NCBI GenBank assembly: GCA_041746615.1
Contig: JBGTGS010000233.1
Location: forward strand, 1-12,270
DNA length: 12,270 bases
Direction: 5' to 3'
From: CAMAXB01 sp041746615
Lineage (GTDB): Bacteria > Verrucomicrobiota > Verrucomicrobiia > Opitutales > Opitutaceae
Shown: piece after piece, positions 6,296 to 12,270 of the stretch
How positions within the stretch are numbered: position 1 is the stretch's first letter
Layout of the letters: the number at the start of each line of letters is the position of its first letter
Program-made: the position numbers and the translations under genes
Notes under the pieces: model-generated
Database searches by the model: none
What the model was told of the DNA's origin: nothing
What the model saw: only the letters and a program-made list of their open reading frames with translations

Positions 6296-8248
6296 TCACT
6301 CCTCCTGTGACTGCAGCGTCGCCACGACCGAAAAGTCGTCGAGCGTGGTGGTGTCACCCTTCACGGCACCCCCCGCGGCGATTTCCTTGAGGATGCGGCG
6401 CATGATTTTACCCGAGCGGGTCTTGGGCAGGCCGGCGGCAAAGCGGATCACGTCGGGCTTGGCCAGCGAGCCGATCTCCTTGCCCACGTGGTTGCGCAGG
6501 GTTTCCTTGAGGGCATCGCTCGGCTCCAGCCCCGCCTTCAGGGTCACGAAGACCACAAGGGACTGGCCCTTGAGTTCGTCAGGGCGGCCCACGGCGGCGG
6601 CCTCGGCGACTGACGGGTGTGACACCAGCGCGCTTTCGATCTCCGCCGTGCCAATGCGGTGACCGGACACGTTGAGCACATCGTCAATGCGCCCGACGAT
6701 CCAGAAGTAGCCGTCCTTGTCCTGCCGCGCACCATCACCGGTGAAATAAATCCCGGGGTATTCGCTGAAATAGGTCTGCTTGAAACGCTCGTCGTCACCC
6801 CAGAGGGTGCGAAGCATCGAGGGCCAGGGCTTGGTGATGACGAGTTTGCCGCCACTGTTGCGGGGGGCCTCCTTGCCCTTTTCATCCACGACCTTGGGCA
6901 CCACGCCGAAGAACGGGAGGGTGCCCGACCCCGGCTTGAGCGGGGTGGCTCCGGGCAGCGGCGTGATCATGATCGAGCCGGTCTCCGTCTGCCACCAGGT
7001 GTCCACGATGGGGCAGCGGCCCTTGCCGATGAGCTTGTGATACCACATCCACGCCTCGGGATTGATGGGCTCGCCCACGGTGCCGAGCAGCCGGAGGGAA
7101 TCCAGCCGGTGCCGCAGCACGTAGTTGTCCCCCCAGCGCATGAAGGCCCGGATGGCGGTCGGCGCGGTGTAGAGAATGGTGAGACTGTGGCGGTCAATCA
7201 TCTGCCAGAAGCGGTCCGGCTGCGGCTCGTTGGGCGCGCCTTCATACAGGAAGACGGTGGATCCGTTGGAAAGCAGGCCGTAGACCACATAACTGTGGCC
7301 GGTGATCCAGCCGATGTCGGCCGAGCAGAAGTAGCGGTCGGTCTCCTTGAGATCGAAGACGTAGTGGGAACTCAACTTCGCCCCGAGCAGGTAACCCGCG
7401 CTGGTGTGGAGAACGCCCTTGGGTTTGCCCGTGCTGCCGCTGGTATAAAGGATGAAGAGCGGGTGCTCACTGTCGAAGGCCTTTGCCTTGTGCGTATTCG
7501 GCGCACCCTCCCAGGCCTCCTTCCACCAGACATCGCGGCCCTCGACCATGGTGACGGGATTGCCGCAGCGCTTGAGCACGAGGACGGTCTGGACGCTGGG
7601 GGCGTTTTCAACGGCCTTGTCCACGTTGGCCTTCAGCTCGATGACCTTGCCCCGGCGCCAGCCGCCATCGGCGGTGATCACGAGCTTGGCCTTGCAATCG
7701 TTGAGCCGGTCCTTGATCGCCTCGGCACTGAACCCGCCGAAGATCACTGTATGGACGGCACCGATACGGGCGCAGGCCAGCATGGCCATGACCGCCTCGG
7801 GCACCATGGGCATGTAAATGGCAACCCGGTCCCCGGCGGCCAGGCCCATGTTCTCAAAAATATGGGCCAGGCGGCAGACATGGAGATGCAACTGTTTGTA
7901 GGTGATGGTGCGGACATCACCGGGCTCGCCTTCAAAAATCAGGGCCGCCTTGTTCTCCCGGGCCGTACCCAGATGGCGGTCCAGACAGTTTTCCGCCACA
8001 TTCAAACGCCCGCTGGTGAACCACTTGACGTGGGGCATCTTCCCTTGCAGCACCTTTTTGAAAGGCTTGCGCCAAACCAACAACTCGTTGGCCTGCCGTG
8101 ACCAGAATTTTTCTGGAGAGTTGACAGACTCTGTGTAGAGCCTCTTATAGGCAGCCAAGCTCCCAAGATTGGCTTGGCGCTGAAACTCGGCCGAAGGCCT
8201 GAAAACCCGGTTCTCCCGGGACACAGAGGTAATCGTTTGGTCCGTCAC
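6296..8248 (-). CDS. acs: Acetyl-coenzyme A synthetase (AMP-forming)
   Basis: Acs activates acetate to acetyl-CoA through acetyl-AMP, allowing acetate assimilation in the cytoplasm. With a GTG start at 8246-8248 the product is 650 residues, the typical length. Motifs in order: the N-terminal Acs segment (RENRVFRPSAEFQRQANL), YTSGSTGKPKGV (268-279, adenylate-forming core), DTWWQTETG (416-424) with the Trp that limits the acyl pocket to acetate, YFTGDGA (501-507), the hinge GRIDDVLNVSGHR (519-531) and PKTRSGKIMRR (608-618), whose K614 matches the lysine acetylated by Pat-type enzymes to switch Acs off. A TTG at 8329 would add 27 residues, but that TTG is the first triplet of a promoter -35 box, so I reject it. 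The gene is divergent from rho and convergent with the GAF-ATPase gene; it appears monocistronic. Confidence 0.96.
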   Translation of the reverse strand: MTDQTITSVSRENRVFRPSAEFQRQANLGSLAAYKRLYTESVNSPEKFWSRQANELLVWRKPFKKVLQGKMPHVKWFTSGRLNVAENCLDRHLGTARENKAALIFEGEPGDVRTITYKQLHLHVCRLAHIFENMGLAAGDRVAIYMPMVPEAVMAMLACARIGAVHTVIFGGFSAEAIKDRLNDCKAKLVITADGGWRRGKVIELKANVDKAVENAPSVQTVLVLKRCGNPVTMVEGRDVWWKEAWEGAPNTHKAKAFDSEHPLFILYTSGSTGKPKGVLHTSAGYLLGAKLSSHYVFDLKETDRYFCSADIGWITGHSYVVYGLLSNGSTVFLYEGAPNEPQPDRFWQMIDRHSLTILYTAPTAIRAFMRWGDNYVLRHRLDSLRLLGTVGEPINPEAWMWYHKLIGKGRCPIVDTWWQTETGSIMITPLPGATPLKPGSGTLPFFGVVPKVVDEKGKEAPRNSGGKLVITKPWPSMLRTLWGDDERFKQTYFSEYPGIYFTGDGARQDKDGYFWIVGRIDDVLNVSGHRIGTAEIESALVSHPSVAEAAAVGRPDELKGQSLVVFVTLKAGLEPSDALKETLRNHVGKEIGSLAKPDVIRFAAGLPKTRSGKIMRRILKEIAAGGAVKGDTTTLDDFSVVATLQSQEE

Positions 8249-8300
8249 GTAAGTGGCTGATTTAGGGGTTGAGAGGCGTGTGCAGTCAGAATGCTCCGCA

Positions 8301-8329
8301 CTTATCCCGCCCAGAGTTTTGTGCGTCAA
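8301..8329 (-). promoter_or_regulatory. Predicted sigma-70-type promoter for acs
   Basis: On the minus strand TTGACG (8324-8329) and GATAAG (8301-8306) are separated by exactly 17 bases, a good match to TTGACA / TATAAT (5 of 6 and 4 of 6). Transcription would start near 8294, giving a leader of about 46 bases before the GTG at 8248. This also explains why the in-frame TTG at 8329 is not the start codon. It is the best promoter match I noticed in the window, but remains a prediction. Confidence 0.55.
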
Positions 8330-8370
8330 GAGCGGGGCTTGCCCACCGTCTGTTTTCCACTCCCGTATTC

Positions 8371-9585
8371 ATGGATAAAAACCCACCTTCCGCTCCGGCC
8401 GATTCATCCCCGGAGGCCACCACGTCCGCACCCGCCGCCACCAACAACCCCATCGAGCGGGCCGAGGTGGACAACGTCATCAAGGTTGAGGGCGTGCTCG
8501 ACATCGACCTTCAGAAGGGCGGCAACGGCCAGTTGCTCGATCTCGCCAAGTTCGGCAAGCGCCGGCCGACCGACACCTTCGTACCCAAGGAACTCATCCG
8601 GCGCTTCAAGCTCAAGACCGGTAGCGTCATCGGTGGCACCGCCTACCCCGCCGAGGGCAAGTTTCCCAATCCCAAGATGAAGTTCATCGAGACCGTTGAC
8701 GGTCTCACCATCGATGAGCGCCGGGCCAGGCTCGACTTCACCGCGCTCACCACCGTCTCCCCCGACCAGCAGATCCGCATGGAACTCAAGGACGGGCGCC
8801 TCACCACCCGGGCCGTCGATCTCTTCTGCCCGATTGGCAAGGGCACCCGCGGCCTCATCGTGGCCCCGCCCCGCACCGGCAAGACCACCCTGCTCCGCGA
8901 CATGGCCCTCGGCACCCTCCAGAACAACCCGGAGTGCCATGTCATGATCCTGCTCGTCGACGAGCGCCCCGAGGAGGTCACCGACTTCAAGCGCAGCGTA
9001 CCCGCCGAGGTCTGGGCCTCCTCCAACGACGAGAATGTCGACAGCCACATCCGCGTGGCCGACATGGCCATCGAGCGCGCCAAGCGCATGGTCGAGACCG
9101 GCCGCCACGTCGTGCTCTTTCTCGACTCGCTCACCCGCCTCGCCCGCGCCCACAACACCCTGCGCAACAGCGGCCGCACCGGTTCCGGCGGCCTCGATGT
9201 CCGCGCCTTGGAAAAACCCCGCCAGCTGTTTGCAGCTGCCCGCAACACCGAGGAGGGCGGCTCGCTCACCATCGTGGCCTCCATCCTGGTCGAAACCGGC
9301 AGCCGCATGGACGACGTCATTTTCCAGGAATTCAAGGGCACCGGCAACATGGAGCTCGTGCTCGACCGCAAGTCCGCCGAGATGCGCCTCTGGCCCGCCA
9401 TCAACATTGCCGCCTCCGGCACCCGCAAGGAGGAGCTCCTCATCGACGCCAAAAAACTCGAGGGCATCCACTTCTTCCGCCGCGCCCTCGTCTCCCAGAA
9501 GATCGAGGAAGCCACCGACACCATGATCGCCCGCCTCTCCAAGACGAAAACCAACGATGAGTTCCTCAAGCTCATCGCCCGATGA
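8371..9585 (+). CDS. rho: Transcription termination factor Rho
   Basis: Rho is a ring-shaped ATP-dependent RNA translocase that ends transcription. The 404-residue product has all ATPase features: GLIVAPPRTGKTTLL (161-175, Walker A), LLVDERPEEVTDF (194-206), the Walker B region VVLFLDSLTRLARAHN (247-262), an R-loop SGRTGSGGLD (267-276) and FKGTGNMEL (321-329). The N-terminus is unusual: the first 30 or so residues are Pro/Ala/Ser/Thr-rich and probably disordered in place of the helical Rho_N domain. The OB-fold RNP1 motif, GFGFLR in E. coli, reads GNGQLL (51-56), losing both base-stacking aromatics. The following FVPKELIRRFKLKTG (70-84) does match the family. I chose the ATG at 8371 (MDKNPPS); an upstream ATG at 8269 would run through the acs promoter. 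No Shine-Dalgarno is visible. The ATPase call is secure; whether this is the sole Rho or a paralogue is open. Confidence 0.93.
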   Translation: MDKNPPSAPADSSPEATTSAPAATNNPIERAEVDNVIKVEGVLDIDLQKGGNGQLLDLAKFGKRRPTDTFVPKELIRRFKLKTGSVIGGTAYPAEGKFPNPKMKFIETVDGLTIDERRARLDFTALTTVSPDQQIRMELKDGRLTTRAVDLFCPIGKGTRGLIVAPPRTGKTTLLRDMALGTLQNNPECHVMILLVDERPEEVTDFKRSVPAEVWASSNDENVDSHIRVADMAIERAKRMVETGRHVVLFLDSLTRLARAHNTLRNSGRTGSGGLDVRALEKPRQLFAAARNTEEGGSLTIVASILVETGSRMDDVIFQEFKGTGNMELVLDRKSAEMRLWPAINIAASGTRKEELLIDAKKLEGIHFFRRALVSQKIEEATDTMIARLSKTKTNDEFLKLIAR

Positions 9586-9589
9586 AGGC

Positions 9590-9606
9590 AGCGGCAACCC
9601 GCCGCT
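9590..9606 (+). terminator. Weak hairpin after rho
   Basis: AGCGGC and GCCGCT form a 6-bp stem with a 5-base loop starting 5 bases after the rho TGA, followed only by TTC. It lacks a T-run, so termination here is doubtful, and read-through into the next gene at 9717 is possible. The remainder of the 131-base gap shows no other convincing signal. Confidence 0.25.
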
Positions 9607-9716
9607 TTCATGAACGACAAATTCGCCCTTGCCGACACCGTTAAAAACCTGAACAAACTTGCCTTCCGTCTCGCGCGCAGTGCGCCGCCGGAACAGCAGC
9701 CAGCAAACCCTTACGC

Positions 9717-11474
9717 ATGCACAGTTTCTCCGAGCAGTGTCTCGACATGGCCCGTTCCATCCTGGGCCACAACCTTGATTCGATCCAGCCCGACGGCACC
9801 ATCCTGCCCGCACCCGGGGAACAGCCCCGCCTCGACGAGCCCGGCCACGTCGCCTATGCGCTCGGCGAATATTATCGCGCCACCGGCGAGACCTCTCTCA
9901 AGGGCCATGATCTCGTCGACGCGGCCGCCCGCTGCGTCACCGCCCAGATCTTCACCGAGCCCGCCGCCGAGAACGGCCTCGCCTACGCCTCCCTCGGCCT
10001 CCTCTGCTTCGGCCCCTCCAAGGATCGCAACCCCGTCTGGGAACGCCTCGTCGAGGAAACCCAGCAGCGCATCGACAAGGCCCTCCTCCATCGCAGCGAC
10101 TACGACAACCACTGGCAGGCCTTCAACATCGCCAAGGCCGTCGCCCGCTTCAGCTTCGGCCTGTCCAAGAAGGATGAGACCTCCCGCCTGATCGAGCGGA
10201 TGTGCGACCGCGTGAACCACACCAGCTCCAACAGCTTCTTTGACGACTCCACCGAGGGTCTCGGCGGCAACTTCAGCCTGTACGGGCTGATGACCTTCGT
10301 CTTCATCCGCTCCGCCCTCCAGCTGCACGCCAACAACGGCGTCCGCGACCGCAAACTCCCCACCCTCCGCACCTACGCCGAGAAGTACATCAAGATGATG
10401 CCCGACCTCGTGCGGGCCGACGGACTCGGCTGGGCCTTCGGCCACGCCGCCGGCGCCTACGGCCAGATGCACTGCATCAGCCTCATCCTCCAGGGCATGC
10501 GCGACGGCTGGATCCCCGACGATCAGAAACCCAAGTACTACGACATCCTCCGCCGGCTGTTCGTTTATTTCTACCAGACTTATCTCGACCAGGAACACGG
10601 CTTCCTCGACCTGCGCGATCAGGAACGCACCGCCTACGAGCACCACACCACGCGCATGGCGAACTTCGACGCAGCCCGCTATCTCTGTCAGTGGGCCCGT
10701 CTCGCCAAAACCGTGCAGATGCCCTCCGGCCCCGCCAAGCCCGAGCCCGTCCGCACCACCGGCCGCTTCGTCATCTTCGACAAGTCCAACCGCAAGGAAC
10801 AGGGCGTCTTCCTCTACCGTGATGCCGAGAGCGGCCTGCACGCCCAGATCCCGCTCATCAGCTCCGGCAGCAAGCTCACCGCCGACTCCCTCCCCTTCCC
10901 CCACTCACCGGGCATCTTCGACTGGCCGAACAACATCTACGCCCCCGTGATGATTCCCGAGCTCACCTTCGGTGATCAGGTGACCATCCCGGCCTTCTAC
11001 GGCAAAAATTGCGTCACCGGCCTCGGCCTCCGCAACAGTTTCTTTTTCCGCTACGAGCAGCCCGAACTCATCAACACCAGGGAGGAACTCATCAAGGGGC
11101 TCGGCAGCGTCAAGGTTCAGTGGAACTTCGCCGGCCCGAAGATCAGCTGCGAATTCGCCTACACCGTCAGGCAGCCGGTCACCCTCGACCGCTTCCGCTA
11201 CCTGATCGCCATCGCCGCGCCCCATTCCACCTACCGCGTCAGCGGCTCCCTCGCCCTCGGCCCCCAGGGTCTCCGCTGCACCGTGGGCAAGGATGACTTC
11301 CAGGCCGTCTGGCAGGAAACCGAGGTTGTTAGCAACGATCCCACCTACCGGACCAACTACGGCAAGATCCACTACCTGCAGCACCTCGTCCGCGACCACC
11401 CGCTCATCATGCGTCCGGGCAACATCTACCGCCTGGCCGTCAACTTCGAACCCGACGTCACGCATACGGATTGA
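9717..11474 (+). CDS. Uncharacterised protein, helical N-terminal half and beta-rich C-terminal half
   Basis: I do not recognise this 585-residue protein by a named family. Residues 1-335 are rich in amphipathic helices with repeated small/aromatic patterns (HVAYALGEYYRATGE, NHWQAFNIAKAVARF at 131-145, GLGWAFGHAAGAYGQMH at 236-252). Residues about 346-580 look like alternating strands. This layout resembles the (alpha/alpha) toroid plus beta-sandwich of polysaccharide lyases, heparinase II/III-like and DUF2264-like proteins, but that is fold-level inference. Conserved-looking candidates are N131/H132/W133, H243, H252 and the ERTAYEHHTTR segment (303-313). There is no signal peptide or membrane segment, so it is probably cytoplasmic. 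The codon pattern matches its neighbours and no frame break is seen. The ATG at 9717 lacks a Shine-Dalgarno. It lies between rho and hisF on the same strand with gaps of 131 and 113 bases, so context gives no functional clue. Confidence 0.85.
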   Translation: MHSFSEQCLDMARSILGHNLDSIQPDGTILPAPGEQPRLDEPGHVAYALGEYYRATGETSLKGHDLVDAAARCVTAQIFTEPAAENGLAYASLGLLCFGPSKDRNPVWERLVEETQQRIDKALLHRSDYDNHWQAFNIAKAVARFSFGLSKKDETSRLIERMCDRVNHTSSNSFFDDSTEGLGGNFSLYGLMTFVFIRSALQLHANNGVRDRKLPTLRTYAEKYIKMMPDLVRADGLGWAFGHAAGAYGQMHCISLILQGMRDGWIPDDQKPKYYDILRRLFVYFYQTYLDQEHGFLDLRDQERTAYEHHTTRMANFDAARYLCQWARLAKTVQMPSGPAKPEPVRTTGRFVIFDKSNRKEQGVFLYRDAESGLHAQIPLISSGSKLTADSLPFPHSPGIFDWPNNIYAPVMIPELTFGDQVTIPAFYGKNCVTGLGLRNSFFFRYEQPELINTREELIKGLGSVKVQWNFAGPKISCEFAYTVRQPVTLDRFRYLIAIAAPHSTYRVSGSLALGPQGLRCTVGKDDFQAVWQETEVVSNDPTYRTNYGKIHYLQHLVRDHPLIMRPGNIYRLAVNFEPDVTHTD

Positions 11475-11479
11475 GGAGA

Positions 11480-11580
11480 GTAGCGGGTAGTGGGTAGCGG
11501 GTAGCGAGCATTCGGCGGAGGCGATGTATCAATTGCCCGGCATCTTTCTACCCACTATCCGCTACCCGCTACTCGCTACT
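11480..11580. repeat. Inverted repeat of GTAGCGG heptamers upstream of hisF
   Basis: The left arm has four tandem heptamers (GTAGCGG, GTAGTGG, GTAGCGG, GTAGCGA at 11480-11507). The right arm (11548-11580) has the complementary series CTACCCA, CTATCCG, CTACCCG, CTACTCG plus CTACT. The arms pair over 30 positions with three G-U wobbles (as RNA) and two mismatches, around a 39-base loop. The right arm ends 7 bases before the hisF ATG and the left arm begins 5 bases after the preceding stop codon, so the repeat fills nearly the whole 113-base gap. Confidence 0.88.
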
Positions 11581-11587
11581 GACGACC

Positions 11588-12270
11588 ATGCTCTCCCGTC
11601 GCATCATACCCTGTCTCGACGTCACCGGTGGCCGCGTGGTCAAGGGTGTGAAGTTCCAGGAACTGCGCGACGCCGGCGACCCCGTCGAGTCCGCCCGCGC
11701 CTACGATGCCCAGGGCGCCGATGAGCTCGTCTTCCTCGACATCACCGCTTCCAGCGACGGCCGCGGCATCATGCACGATGTCGTCGCCCGCACCGCCGAA
11801 CAGTGCTTCATGCCCCTGACCGTCGGGGGCGGCCTGCGCACCGTCGCGGACATCGAGGCCATGCTCAGGGCCGGTGCCGACAAGGTCTCCCTCAACACCG
11901 CCGCCATCAAGGATCCCGACCTCATCCGCCAGGCCTCGGAGCGCTTTGGCGCCCAATGCATCGTGCTTGCGATCGACGCAAAGGCCGAGCCGGACGGCAA
12001 GTCCTGGCGTGTCTACACCCACGGCGGCCGCAACCCCACCGAACTTGACGCCGTCACCTGGGCCCGCCGTGCCGTCGAACTCGGTGCCGGGGAAATTCTC
12101 CTCACCAGCATGGACCGGGACGGCACCAAGGCCGGCTACGACGTCGCCCTCACCCGCGCCGTCAGCGACGCCGTCACCGTCCCCGTCATCGCCAGCGGCG
12201 GCGCCGGGGAGCCCTCCCATTTCAACGATGTGCTGACTGACGGCCACGCCAGCGCCGTGCTCGCCGCCTC
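11588..12270 (+). CDS. hisF: Imidazole glycerol phosphate synthase cyclase subunit HisF, C-terminus cut by window edge
   Basis: HisF uses ammonia delivered by the glutaminase HisH to turn PRFAR into imidazole glycerol phosphate and AICAR, linking histidine and purine synthesis. The frame opens at the ATG at 11588 and stays open for 227 codons to the edge. The (beta/alpha)8 barrel features are clear: RIIPCLDVTGGRVVKG (5-20) with catalytic D11, FLDITAS (49-55), the phosphate-binding LTVGGGLR (77-84), VSLNTAA (100-106), LAIDAK (127-132) with catalytic D130, LLTSMDRDGTKAGYD (171-185) and VPVIASGGAGE (198-208). The family length is about 250-260 residues, so only some 25-30 residues are missing. 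No hisA or hisH is visible on this side, so the partner is downstream or elsewhere. There is no Shine-Dalgarno, and the preceding heptamer hairpin could limit access to the start. Confidence 0.97.
   Translation, partial: MLSRRIIPCLDVTGGRVVKGVKFQELRDAGDPVESARAYDAQGADELVFLDITASSDGRGIMHDVVARTAEQCFMPLTVGGGLRTVADIEAMLRAGADKVSLNTAAIKDPDLIRQASERFGAQCIVLAIDAKAEPDGKSWRVYTHGGRNPTELDAVTWARRAVELGAGEILLTSMDRDGTKAGYDVALTRAVSDAVTVPVIASGGAGEPSHFNDVLTDGHASAVLAA

Noticed and set aside
6659..8101. Plus-strand open frame (480 codons) opposite acs
   Set aside because: Antisense shadow of acs; no recognisable domain and biased composition.
8404..9813. Minus-strand open frame (469 codons) opposite rho
   Set aside because: Antisense to rho, runs past the end of rho into the next gap, and has Gly/Val/Asp/Glu-rich shadow composition.
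9610..10191. Plus-strand open frame (193 codons) starting in the rho downstream gap
   Set aside because: Its first 36 or so residues (MNDKFALADTVKNLNKL...) look protein-like, but there is no stop before it overlaps the next gene in another frame, where it becomes Ser/Pro/Ala-rich. A short real peptide or leader cannot be excluded but is not supported.
9711..10904. Minus-strand open frame (397 codons) opposite the 585-residue protein
   Set aside because: Antisense shadow with Gly/Val/Glu-rich composition, while the plus-strand frame is continuous and protein-like.
11480..11580. Possible CRISPR-like or phage attachment array before hisF
   Set aside because: Units are 7 bases and contiguous, with no spacers, cas gene or integrase; it is a simple heptamer repeat in inverted orientation.
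11524..11724. Short plus-strand open frame before and into hisF
   Set aside because: It reads through the heptamer arm and then hisF in the wrong frame.

Overview
The window is GC-rich bacterial chromosome with tightly packed, intact genes. The organism is most likely a member of Verrucomicrobiota, perhaps Opitutaceae-like. That placement is an inference from three things: the gene mix (zwf-opcA-pgl cluster, GAF-fused secretion ATPase, atypical Rho), the near absence of Shine-Dalgarno sequences, and the heptamer-based intergenic repeats. No rRNA, tRNA, CRISPR array, insertion sequence or prophage gene was seen, and no gap between genes exceeds about 300 bases.

Left part (1-3759, minus strand): a leftward cluster reads yraN (putative nuclease-fold protein), zwf (glucose-6-phosphate dehydrogenase), opcA (G6PDH assembly/activation protein) and pgl (6-phosphogluconolactonase, cut by the left edge). 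The last three supply the oxidative branch of the pentose phosphate pathway: dehydrogenase, its activator and the lactonase for the next step. The zwf-opcA junction holds a GC hairpin directly after the zwf stop and then a long inverted repeat built from TTTGGAG-like heptamers. opcA and pgl are separated by only 2 bases.

Middle (3860-6040, plus strand): a single large gene encodes a GspE/PilB-type secretion or pilus ATPase with an extra N-terminal GAF domain. No pilin, GspF or other partner is adjacent. It converges on acs (acetyl-CoA synthetase, minus strand, 6296-8248). The 255-base convergent gap is rich in structure: a branched stem starting at the gspE stop codon, a 10-bp palindromic hairpin, another copy of the TTTGGAG-type repeat, and a 9-bp GC hairpin at the acs stop.

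Right part (8371-12270, plus strand): rho (transcription terminator, with an altered RNA-binding motif) is divergent from acs across 122 bases that contain a good sigma-70-like acs promoter. It is followed by a 585-residue protein of unknown function (helical N-terminal half, beta-rich C-terminal half) and hisF (histidine biosynthesis, cut by the right edge). The gap before hisF holds a second inverted repeat of different sequence (GTAGCGG heptamers) but similar architecture.

The protein-coding content is mostly housekeeping. The parts most worth a second look are the paired heptamer repeats with their associated hairpins, the GAF-ATPase fusion, the Rho RNP1 substitution and the uncharacterised 585-residue protein.
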